Source of the DNA: an uncultured Bacteroidota bacterium
GTDB taxonomy: Bacteria; Bacteroidota; Bacteroidia; Bacteroidales; 4484-276
Direction: 5' to 3'
Assembly (NCBI GenBank): GCA_903930725.1
Contig: CAIYZW010000612.1
Location: 1 to 6,824, forward strand
DNA: 6,824 bases
The notes below the pieces were generated by a model. That model did not search any database and was not told the origin of the DNA. It was given only the letters and a program-made list of their open reading frames with translations. Shown here in pieces: positions 1-5,648 of this stretch. The translations under genes and the position numbers were made by a program. Position 1 is the first letter of the stretch. Every line of letters begins with the position of its first letter.

Positions 1-591
1 ATGAAAAAAACCGGTGTTAAGAAATTTGAGCGGAAAAGTGGCCCCCTTTATTTAGCCGATGGAGCGGATTATACATTTCACACTTCCAGCGGAAAAATTG
101 AGTTTTATTCGACCGAACTGGCTGCCGCAGGTTTTGACCCGATGCCCGTTTACACGCCGCATCCCGAACCACCCGAAAGTTTTTACAGGCTCAATTATGG
201 CAGGGCACCCATGCACACTTTCAGCCGGACTGCCAACAATCCAAATCTTCACGACCTCAAAAAGGAAAATGATGTATGGATAAATCCAAAAGTTGCCAAA
301 TTATGGGGAATTATGGCAGGTCAATACATCTGGCTGAAAAACCAGGATGGTGTAATCTCTGATTTTCCCATCAAGGTAAGAGTTACCGAAAGGATTCGCT
401 GGGATTCGGTTTATATGGTTCATGGTTTTGGCCACAACGACAAAAAACTAAGCCGTGCTTATGGCAGAGGCGCCAGCGATTCTGACCTGATAACCAAGGT
501 GCAGATTGACCCCATTATGGGAGGTACTGGCATGAGAGGCAACTTTGTAACATTTTTAACCGAAGACCCGCGAAAGGAGGCTAAATCATGA
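1..591 (+). CDS. Molybdopterin oxidoreductase, thiosulfate/polysulfide reductase-type catalytic subunit (C-terminal part)
   Basis: These 196 residues match the C-terminal part of catalytic subunits of the PhsA/PsrA branch of the DMSO reductase superfamily, which are normally 700 residues or more. Visible landmarks are a SGKIEFYS segment (residues 30-37), which in this branch precedes the last domain, and then a molybdopterin-dinucleotide binding domain. That domain runs from about residue 62 and contains a histidine-to-NP stretch (HTFSRTANNPNL, 72-83), the NDVWINP block (90-96), a GIMAGQYIWLKN strand (103-114) and VYMVHGFGH (137-145). The Fe-S binding region, the molybdenum ligand and any Tat signal would lie upstream and are not visible. 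The ATG at base 1 is most likely an internal Met at the window edge, because a 196-residue protein of this kind would lack the active site. The last codons carry the ribosome binding site of the next gene, and the stop overlaps its start (ATGA). The substrate cannot be read from this fragment. The sulfur-related neighbours favour thiosulfate, polysulfide or tetrathionate over arsenate. Family confidence is high, substrate confidence low. Confidence 0.9.
   Translation: MKKTGVKKFERKSGPLYLADGADYTFHTSSGKIEFYSTELAAAGFDPMPVYTPHPEPPESFYRLNYGRAPMHTFSRTANNPNLHDLKKENDVWINPKVAKLWGIMAGQYIWLKNQDGVISDFPIKVRVTERIRWDSVYMVHGFGHNDKKLSRAYGRGASDSDLITKVQIDPIMGGTGMRGNFVTFLTEDPRKEAKS
573..580 (+). promoter_or_regulatory. 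Strong Shine-Dalgarno site for the Fe-S subunit gene
   Basis: AAAGGAGG lies 7 bases before the ATG at 588, inside the last codons of the upstream catalytic-subunit gene. It is the only strong Shine-Dalgarno sequence found in front of a start in this window; the other leaders are A-rich. Together with the ATGA overlap it fixes the start of the Fe-S subunit and suggests coupled translation of the two subunits. Confidence 0.85.
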
Positions 592-1121
592 GATATGCAA
601 TGGCCATTGATACCAGAAAATGTGTTGGATGCAGCGATTGTGTAGTCGCCTGCCAGACCGAAAACAATGTCCCTATCGGCTACTGCCGCGATTGGGTAAC
701 CGAAACCGTTGACGGCAGTTATCCAAATGTCGAAATCGAATTGCGCTCGGAGCGCTGCAACCATTGCGATAATTCGCCCTGTGTGCGATGCTGCCCGACC
801 GGTGCCAGCCACATTGTCGAAGGCGGGATAGTGCTTGTTACACCTCATAAATGTATTGGCTGTGGTGCCTGTATTCAGTCGTGCCCGTATGATGCCAGGT
901 ATTCGCATCCCGAAGGTTTTGTTGATAAATGTACTTTTTGCAACCACCGCATCACCAAAGGCGAAAAACCTGCCTGTGTAGCGGTTTGCCCAACAAAATG
1001 TATGTATTTCGGCGACCTCGACGATCCCAACAGCGAAATTTCAAATGCTTTGAAAAACAGGAAACACAAGGTTCTGGCTCCTGAAGCAGGAACAAATCCT
1101 CATATTTTCTACCTGGTATAA
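588..1121 (+). CDS. 4Fe-4S dicluster-type electron-transfer subunit of the molybdoenzyme (PsrB/PhsB-like)
   Basis: This 177-residue protein would pass electrons from the NrfD-type membrane subunit to the molybdenum subunit. Sixteen cysteines fall in four groups that fit four [4Fe-4S] clusters: C12/15/18/22 (CVGCSDCVVAC), C57/60/65/69 (CNHCDNSPCVRCCP), C89/92/95/99 (CIGCGACIQSCP) and C115/118/130/134, where the third group member sits after a longer insert. This is the usual pattern of PsrB, PhsB, DmsB and NrfC proteins, and the length is normal for the family. C33, C68 and C138 are extra. No signal peptide is visible, so export would depend on co-transport with the catalytic subunit, as is known for related complexes. 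The start is supported by a strong ribosome binding site and by the ATGA overlap with the upstream gene. Position between the catalytic and membrane subunit genes gives the A-B-C order typical of these reductases. Family is certain; the exact substrate of the complex is not. Confidence 0.95.
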   Translation: MRYAMAIDTRKCVGCSDCVVACQTENNVPIGYCRDWVTETVDGSYPNVEIELRSERCNHCDNSPCVRCCPTGASHIVEGGIVLVTPHKCIGCGACIQSCPYDARYSHPEGFVDKCTFCNHRITKGEKPACVAVCPTKCMYFGDLDDPNSEISNALKNRKHKVLAPEAGTNPHIFYLV

Positions 1122-1139
1122 TTTTAAAATGATTAGAAA

Positions 1140-2081
1140 ATGAAAGAAGAATTATTTATCAGCGGACGCGAAATTCCAAATATCGACCCTTACCTTCACA
1201 TCTGGCACTGGCAAATCCCGATCTACCTTTTCTTAGGCGGTTTGGCCGCCGGAATCCTTTTCTTTGCCGGTCTTTACACCATTCTTGGCAAAGAAAAAGA
1301 AATGCCGGCAACTGTAAAATGGGCGCCGTTTATCGTACCTTTTGCTCTCATTCTGGGGTTGTTGATGCTTTTTCTCGACCTCAAACACAAACTTTACTTC
1401 TGGCAGCTTTACACCACCATAAGGCTTGAATCGCCAATGGGCTGGGGTGCCTGGGTATTGATGATCATTACACCGATTTCGTTGGTTTGGTGCGCCAGTT
1501 ACATCCGCGAAGTATTTCCAAAATGGGATTGGAAATTTGAACTTTTGAAAAAATTTGAGCTTTGGGTGATTGATAATCGTAAAATTGTAGCCTGGCCAAT
1601 GATGATTTATGCCGTGATTCTTGGAATTTATACCGGAATTTTGCTCAGCGCTTTCAATGCCCGGCCACTTTGGAATACGGCCATTCTCGGACCATTATTT
1701 CTTGTTTCGGGTATGTCGACAGGTGTGGCTTTGATTATGTGGATTTCGAAAAGCCACGAAGAACGTAAAATCCTGGGGCGGATAGATTTGCTGCTTATAG
1801 CGATCGAACTTTTCTTTATCACACACATGATTATGGGCGCATTGGCTGGTTCGCAGGTAATGATTCAGGCTGCGCAATTGTTCCTTGGTGGTGATTTTAC
1901 CGTTTCTTTCTGGACTTTTGTGATTGTTCTGGGTTTGATTTTCCCGGCAACGCTCGAAATTCTCGAGCTATTCGGCTATCGGATTCCGATTGCCATTACC
2001 TCATTTTTAATTCTGCTTGGCGGATTGATTTTCAGGTTCATCATGGTAGAAGCCGGGCAGCTAACCCGTTATTTATATTAA
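1140..2081 (+). CDS. nrfD: NrfD/PsrC-family membrane anchor and quinol-oxidising subunit
   Basis: This 313-residue integral membrane protein would anchor the reductase and exchange electrons with the quinone pool. About eight hydrophobic segments can be read, at roughly residues 26-48, 61-79, 101-121, 151-171, 180-201, 214-235, 254-277 and 282-303, as in PsrC. Family-like features include WHWQIPIYLFLGGLAAG (22-38) opening the first helix, LDLKHKLYFWQLY (79-91) followed by SPMGWGAW (98-105), GIYTGILLSA before PLWNT (162-180), SGMSTG (190-195), and a late FRFIMVEAGQ (298-307). The DLKH and FR...EAGQ segments resemble the conserved polar positions of NrfD/PsrC proteins near the quinone site, but I assign no single residue a role. 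The gap to the Fe-S gene is 18 bases and there is no clear Shine-Dalgarno sequence. A four-codon reading frame overlaps the start, which I take as chance. Family confidence is high. Confidence 0.93.
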   Translation: MKEELFISGREIPNIDPYLHIWHWQIPIYLFLGGLAAGILFFAGLYTILGKEKEMPATVKWAPFIVPFALILGLLMLFLDLKHKLYFWQLYTTIRLESPMGWGAWVLMIITPISLVWCASYIREVFPKWDWKFELLKKFELWVIDNRKIVAWPMMIYAVILGIYTGILLSAFNARPLWNTAILGPLFLVSGMSTGVALIMWISKSHEERKILGRIDLLLIAIELFFITHMIMGALAGSQVMIQAAQLFLGGDFTVSFWTFVIVLGLIFPATLEILELFGYRIPIAITSFLILLGGLIFRFIMVEAGQLTRYLY

Positions 2082-2120
2082 AACGACAGCTATTTTAAAA
2101 TTTTATAGATCATTAAAAAT

Positions 2121-2636
2121 ATGGACAAATCGAAAAAATACTGGAATCCCTACTTTGGAGGCGTAATGCTGGGATTGCTGCTTTTGGCAACGATTTATGT
2201 TACCGGGCGTGGTCTTGGTGCCAGTGGCGCCGCCAAAAGTACGGTTGTTACCGTGGTTGATGCGGTTGCGCCAATACATGCCGAAAATTCGGCTTATTAC
2301 AGCAAATTCCTGAGCGATGATAAACATCCCATGAACGAATGGCTTGTTTTTGAGGTTATCGGAATTCTTGCCGGAGCATTTCTTTCGGGAGCTCTGTCGG
2401 GAAGATTAAAGTTTGTGGTAGAACATTCACCAAAAATCACTACAAAAAGCCGGCTAATAATGGCCGCTTTGGGAGGATTAGCTTTTGGACTCGGCTCACA
2501 ATTTGCCAGGGGTTGCACCAGTGGTGCGGCACTCAGCGGCATGGCAACGCTTTCGCTGGCCGGTTTTATTGCCATGATGTCAATTTTCGGCACTGCTTAC
2601 GCTTTTGCATATCTATTTAGAAAATTCTGGATTTAA
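2121..2636 (+). CDS. Half-size YeeE/YedE-family sulfur transporter, first half
   Basis: A 171-residue membrane protein with features of the YeeE/YedE (TsuA-like) thiosulfate transporter family. It has an N-terminal helix (about 12-28) running into GRGLGASGA (29-37), a polar stretch (about 50-72), and further hydrophobic segments at about 74-93, 112-127 and 142-165. The signature is GSQFARGCTSG (125-135), with C132 in the place where full-length YeeE proteins carry a conserved Cys that contacts thiosulfate. Full-length members have roughly 330-400 residues and two such repeats, so this gene encodes only one half. The next gene supplies the other half, and the two probably assemble. The AT-rich leader has no Shine-Dalgarno sequence. 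Placement directly after the reductase subunits and before two rhodaneses supports transport of thiosulfate or another sulfur compound, but the substrate is inferred. Confidence 0.85.
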   Translation: MDKSKKYWNPYFGGVMLGLLLLATIYVTGRGLGASGAAKSTVVTVVDAVAPIHAENSAYYSKFLSDDKHPMNEWLVFEVIGILAGAFLSGALSGRLKFVVEHSPKITTKSRLIMAALGGLAFGLGSQFARGCTSGAALSGMATLSLAGFIAMMSIFGTAYAFAYLFRKFWI

Positions 2637-2657
2637 CTTTTCAAAAAAAATAAAATT

Positions 2658-3248
2658 ATGGGACCATTAATTCCTTCAAATATTTTAGACCCGAGCTGGA
2701 ACAACGTTATTGCTTTGATTGTCGGCATTGCCTTTGGGTTTATCCTTGAATCGTCAGGTTTTTCGTCGAGCAGGAAACTTGCCGGTGTATTTTACGGCTA
2801 CGATTTTGTTGTTCTCAAGGTTTTCTTCACAGCTGCCATTACCGCTGCAGTTGGACTTTACTACTTCGAATATGTGGGCTGGATTAACATGAGCCTGGTT
2901 TACATCAATCCAACTTATGTGGCATCTACCATTGTGGGTGGGATGATTATGGGGCTTGGATTTATCATGGGCGGCTATTGTCCCGGGACAAGCTACTGCG
3001 CTGCCGCCATCGGAAAAATAGATGCCATTGTTTTTTCGACAGCCATGCTAGTCGGTATCCTGATATTTTCGGAGTTTTACCCTTTACTCGAAAGCTTTTA
3101 CAATTCCGGCTTTCTGGGAAATGTAACCGTTTATGAAGTTCTTGGACTGCCGGTTGGTTGGTTTATGATTATCCTGATTGTTGTTGCACTTGGTGCGTTT
3201 TACGTAACTTCATTAATCCAGGATAAAATTAAAGAAGTTGACTATTAA
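2658..3248 (+). CDS. Half-size YeeE/YedE-family sulfur transporter, second half (DUF6691-like)
   Basis: A 196-residue membrane protein that looks like the partner half of the preceding transporter gene. Residues 23-43 (GIAFGFILESSGFSSSRKLAG) show the G-x-G-F-x-L-E-x-x-G-F-x-x-x-R-K-L type of motif found in this family. After a helix at about 51-70, a second motif GGYCPGTSYC (105-114) carries C108 and C114, matching the conserved Gly-Cys element of YeeE proteins. Further helices lie at about 86-104, 121-141 and 165-186. Two-gene versions with a half YeeE and a DUF6691-type protein are known in many bacteria. The gap to the upstream gene is 21 bases with a run of A before the start, which fits one transcript and equal production. 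Together the halves give about 367 residues, close to a full-length transporter. Thiosulfate is the likely substrate by family; sulfide, sulfite or polysulfide cannot be excluded. Confidence 0.85.
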   Translation: MGPLIPSNILDPSWNNVIALIVGIAFGFILESSGFSSSRKLAGVFYGYDFVVLKVFFTAAITAAVGLYYFEYVGWINMSLVYINPTYVASTIVGGMIMGLGFIMGGYCPGTSYCAAAIGKIDAIVFSTAMLVGILIFSEFYPLLESFYNSGFLGNVTVYEVLGLPVGWFMIILIVVALGAFYVTSLIQDKIKEVDY

Positions 3249-3259
3249 AATCTTTTGAA

Positions 3260-3874
3260 ATGAATAAAACATACGTCATTTTAGCTTTAGTCCTGGTTTT
3301 GCTGGGCATTGGGTTAATCTTCCTGAAAGCCAACCCAAACAATACCGAAATTCCACCCGATAAACTGCTGAATGAACTCAACGATAACACACATTACATT
3401 TCGACCGATGATTTGGCTCAACGCATTATCGAAGGCGATCCTTCTGTGCAGCTCATTGATGTCAGGACTGCAAAGGATGCTGCCGGTTTTATGTTGCCTG
3501 GTGCAATCAATGTGCCTATGGGTGACCTGCTAACAGAAGAATCAAAAGCTGTTTTAACCCAGGATGGCAAAGATTTTATTTTTTATTGCAACGGCGATAT
3601 TCTTGCCAATCAGGCCTGGATCATCTCGCGCCGTGCCGGCTTAGCGCGGTTACACGTTTTAAAAGGTGGACTTAACTGTTGGGTGGAAACCATCTTGCAG
3701 CCTAAACCACCTGCACCAACCGAACCACAGGAAGCCTTCGATCTTTACCAGGCACGGCTTGGTGCAAGCCAGTTTTTTACTGGCGCAACAATCGAGGTCA
3801 AAAAGAGTGAGACCAAGGAAAATGTTGATCTTACCAAAAAAACAAAAACCAGGAAAGTGGAAGGTGGCTGCTAA
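3260..3874 (+). CDS. Membrane-anchored rhodanese-like protein with active-site Cys and C-terminal KVEGGC tail
   Basis: A 204-residue single-domain rhodanese with an N-terminal hydrophobic anchor (residues 5-22) and no lipobox Cys. The globular part is therefore probably outside the cytoplasmic membrane. The domain spans about 48-147 and shows LIDVRTAKDAAGFMLPGAIN (65-84), the loop FYCNGDILANQAW (108-120) with C110 at the catalytic Cys position, and LKGGLNCW (134-141). Rhodaneses move sulfane sulfur through a Cys persulfide, so this copy may be active. About 57 residues follow: a Pro-rich linker, then a Lys/Glu-rich stretch ending in KKTKTRKVEGGC, with C204 as the last residue. The next gene ends almost identically. 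It starts 11 bases after the transporter gene, within the same run. A role in handling sulfur released by or supplied to the reductase and transporter is inferred from context. The function of the tail is unknown to me. Confidence 0.88.
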   Translation: MNKTYVILALVLVLLGIGLIFLKANPNNTEIPPDKLLNELNDNTHYISTDDLAQRIIEGDPSVQLIDVRTAKDAAGFMLPGAINVPMGDLLTEESKAVLTQDGKDFIFYCNGDILANQAWIISRRAGLARLHVLKGGLNCWVETILQPKPPAPTEPQEAFDLYQARLGASQFFTGATIEVKKSETKENVDLTKKTKTRKVEGGC

Positions 3875-3902
3875 TCAATAAAATCTAAAGAAATTATTCA
3901 CC

Positions 3903-4538
3903 ATGAGAGAAATTTATAAAACTACAAGGTTGTCGGTAGCATCAGTATTATTCGTTGCGGTCATCATTGTTGGATTGATCACCACCCGCAGGCCCGACAT
4001 CGAATATGCGCTTACGCCGCAGCAAACCATCGAAAAACTAAAAAACTCCAATAACGAAATTTCACCTTTGGAAGTGGCAAAATCCATGAAAGTGGGTGGC
4101 AATCAATTTGTTTGCATTGATTTAAGGAGTCCTTACGATTTTAGCAAGGGAAATATTTCCGGATCCGTAAATATCCCGGCAAACCGGATTCTTGAAAAGG
4201 AAAGCCTCGAATTTTTTGATAAAAATGCAGGCAAAACAGCAACCATCGTGCTATACGACGAAAACCAGTCGCTGGCCAACGGCCCGTGGATGATCTTAAT
4301 GCAGTTGGGCTATACCAATGTAAAAATGATGCAGGGAGGTTGGGATTTTTACGCAAAGATGAATCTTGAAAGCCCTGACCAAAATCTTTCGTGGCAGGTT
4401 GAAACCCCAAAATATAATTATGCCGCTATTAAGGCATCATCAAGCCAGAGTGTAACTTCCGGAACTCCAGCCGAGAAAAAAGAGGTCGTCCTCCCCGAGA
4501 AAAAAGTTAAAACCAAAAAGGTTGAAGGTGGGTGTTAA
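3903..4538 (+). CDS. Membrane-anchored rhodanese-like protein lacking the catalytic Cys, with C-terminal KVEGGC tail
   Basis: A 211-residue paralogue of the preceding protein with the same layout: N-terminal anchor (about 10-27), spacer, rhodanese domain (about 53-150), linker and basic tail. The fold markers are CIDLRSPYDF (71-80), GNISGSVNIPA (83-93) and MMQGGWDFY (142-150). The active-site loop aligns without gaps to that of its neighbour (LYDENQSLANGPW, 117-129), but D119 replaces the catalytic Cys. Ordinary thiosulfate sulfurtransferase activity is therefore unlikely unless another Cys acts. The only cysteines are C71, in the central strand before the loop, and the terminal C211. The linker is not similar to that of the neighbour, yet the last 12 residues (KKVKTKKVEGGC) match it at 10 positions. 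Inactive rhodanese domains often serve binding or regulatory roles, which is one possibility here. It is the last gene of the run and is followed by a hairpin. Domain assignment is firm; function is not known. Confidence 0.85.
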   Translation: MREIYKTTRLSVASVLFVAVIIVGLITTRRPDIEYALTPQQTIEKLKNSNNEISPLEVAKSMKVGGNQFVCIDLRSPYDFSKGNISGSVNIPANRILEKESLEFFDKNAGKTATIVLYDENQSLANGPWMILMQLGYTNVKMMQGGWDFYAKMNLESPDQNLSWQVETPKYNYAAIKASSSQSVTSGTPAEKKEVVLPEKKVKTKKVEGGC

Positions 4539-4547
4539 ATAGATATC

Positions 4548-4585
4548 TTTGAGATTAAGGCATTTTTTTTGCAAAAAATCTCAAA
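4548..4585 (+). other. AT-rich hairpin after the last gene of the sulfur run
   Basis: TTTGAGATT (4548-4556) and AATCTCAAA (4577-4585) form a perfect 9-bp stem with a 20-base loop that contains a run of eight T and can make a small inner GCA/TGC pairing. It begins 10 bases after the stop of the second rhodanese gene. It may mark the 3' end of the transcript, but the stem is weak and no T run follows it, so it does not look like a classical intrinsic terminator. Confidence 0.5.
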
Positions 4586-4606
4586 ATACAAATCTCAAAA
4601 TACAAA
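4576..4606. repeat. 14-bp tandem repeat, 2.2 copies
   Basis: AAATCTCAAAATAC occurs twice head to tail (4576-4589 and 4590-4603), and three more bases continue the period. The copies are identical. The AATCTCAAA core in both copies is complementary to TTTGAGATT at 4548-4556, so either copy could form the hairpin stem. The rest of the spacer between the rhodanese and tatC genes (4539-4738) shows no convincing gene. Confidence 0.9.
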
Positions 4607-4682
4607 CCCACATCCCAATTTTAAGGTATCCTTTCAATTGGCAGCTATTCTTGCAAGCTATTTCTCTTCCCGTTATTCCTTT

Positions 4683-4714
4683 TTCGATTTGCTTGGGTTA
4701 GATTACTAACTTTG
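4683..4714 (+). promoter_or_regulatory. Probable Bacteroidota-type promoter of tatC
   Basis: TAACTTTG at 4707-4714 is a perfect match to the Bacteroidota -7 consensus TAnnTTTG. Twenty bases upstream is TTCG (4683-4686), a poor match to the -33 TTTG element; a better TTTG lies at 4688-4691 but is only 15 bases away. Transcription would begin a few bases after the -7 element, giving a short leader of about 20 bases before the tatC start. This suggests that tatC is transcribed separately from the sulfur genes. Confidence 0.6.
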
Positions 4715-4738
4715 GCGCCTGTTCAAAAAAAGATTTAA

Positions 4739-5587
4739 ATGCCAGAAGTTTTATCAAATAAGAAAATGCCAATCGAGAAGGAGCCGGAAGAGGAATCAAC
4801 AAAACGTAATTTCTGGCAGCACCTCGAAAAGCTGAGGTGGCACATTATCCGTATCGTTATTGCCATTTTTGGTTTCGCCATTCTTGCATTTTTTAACCGC
4901 AATATCGTTTTCGACAGCATTATCCTCGCTCCCCTGGATTCTGATTTCCCGACCAACCTTTTTTTATGCAAAGTCGGCAGAATGCTTAATATCGCCTCAC
5001 TTTGCATTGATACTTCTTCCTTAAAAATTATAAATGTCAACATGTCGGGCCAGTTTATGACCCATTTTTCGATTTCGTTTGTGGCAGGTATCATCATGGC
5101 TTTTCCGTACATTATTTTCGAAATATGGAGCTATATTTCATTTCTTTTCAAAATCAGAAATAAAACAACCGGAACCCTTGCCATACTTGTCGCCACAATC
5201 CTTTTCACGATTGGCGTATTGTTCAGTTATTACCTGATAGTGCCGCTTACGGTCAATTTCCTGGGAACCTATTTTGTGAGCAGCGACGTGCAAAATACGG
5301 TTACTTTAGGTTCGTACATTTCGACGATAACCTCACTGGTACTTGCTGTGGGTGTGATTTTTGAACTTCCGTTGATTGTGTTTTTTCTTTCAAAATTTGG
5401 ATTGGTTGGCCCCGGTTTTCTCCGCAAGAAACGTAAATATATGGTTGTAGTGATTTTTGTTATTGCTGCTGTCATCACCCCACCCGATGTGGTAAGCCAG
5501 ATGATGGTAGCCATTCCGCTGCTTTTGCTTTATGAGGTGAGCATTTGGGTAGCGGCAACAACCAACTGGAATAAAAAGGAAGTTTAA
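4739..5587 (+). CDS. tatC: Sec-independent protein translocase subunit TatC
   Basis: A 282-residue TatC, the receptor subunit that binds twin-arginine signal peptides for export of folded proteins across the cytoplasmic membrane. The N-terminal cytoplasmic part carries FWQHLEKLRWHIIR (25-38), equivalent to the HLxELRxR signature. Six membrane segments lie at about 36-52, 107-130, 147-170, 195-217, 233-246 and 254-273. Late conserved elements are VGVIFELP (204-211), with E209 at the conserved membrane glutamate, and ITPPDVVSQMMVAIP (246-260). The first periplasmic loop (about 53-105) is long and holds C77 and C89, which could form a disulfide; a loop of this kind is what I recall for Bacteroidota TatC. 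The hydrophilic N-terminal 20 residues are rich in Glu and Lys. The leader is A-rich, with a promoter just upstream. No tatA or tatB is seen in the window. Tat substrates would include molybdoenzymes such as the one at the left edge, which makes the neighbourhood sensible. Confidence 0.97.
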   Translation: MPEVLSNKKMPIEKEPEEESTKRNFWQHLEKLRWHIIRIVIAIFGFAILAFFNRNIVFDSIILAPLDSDFPTNLFLCKVGRMLNIASLCIDTSSLKIINVNMSGQFMTHFSISFVAGIIMAFPYIIFEIWSYISFLFKIRNKTTGTLAILVATILFTIGVLFSYYLIVPLTVNFLGTYFVSSDVQNTVTLGSYISTITSLVLAVGVIFELPLIVFFLSKFGLVGPGFLRKKRKYMVVVIFVIAAVITPPDVVSQMMVAIPLLLLYEVSIWVAATTNWNKKEV

Positions 5588-5597
5588 TATCCAAAAA

Positions 5598-5630
5598 AAA
5601 AACCGGGCAATCTTTAATCGTCCGGTTTTT
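5598..5630. terminator. Bidirectional intrinsic terminator between tatC and ftcD
   Basis: AAAAACCGG (5598-5606) pairs perfectly with CCGGTTTTT (5622-5630), and a G-U and a C-G pair extend the stem inward around an 11-base loop. A longer A run (5593-5602) precedes the stem and the T run ends it, so RNA from either strand gets a stem followed by U residues. It sits between two convergent genes and should serve both. Confidence 0.85.
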
Positions 5631-5648
5631 ATAGTTTTGATAGGAAGC

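Noticed and set aside
459..947. Minus-strand open frame of 162 codons
   Set aside because: It lies opposite the end of the molybdoenzyme gene and most of the Fe-S subunit gene, whose sixteen cluster cysteines leave no doubt about the real frame, and its product has no recognisable motif.
1129..1143. Four-codon frame ATG ATT AGA AAA TGA overlapping the start of the NrfD-type gene, possibly a leader peptide
   Set aside because: Such a short frame is expected by chance in AT-rich sequence and has no ribosome binding site.
3666..3881. Second plus-strand frame of 71 codons inside the first rhodanese gene
   Set aside because: It overlaps the linker and tail region in another frame. The tail in the main frame is confirmed by its match to the neighbouring protein.
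4548..4585. Hairpin as a classical intrinsic terminator for the sulfur genes
   Set aside because: The stem is AT-rich, the loop is long and no T run follows the right arm. It is kept only as a structural feature.
4735..5112. Minus-strand open frame of 125 codons
   Set aside because: It is opposite the N-terminal half of tatC and has no protein-family features.
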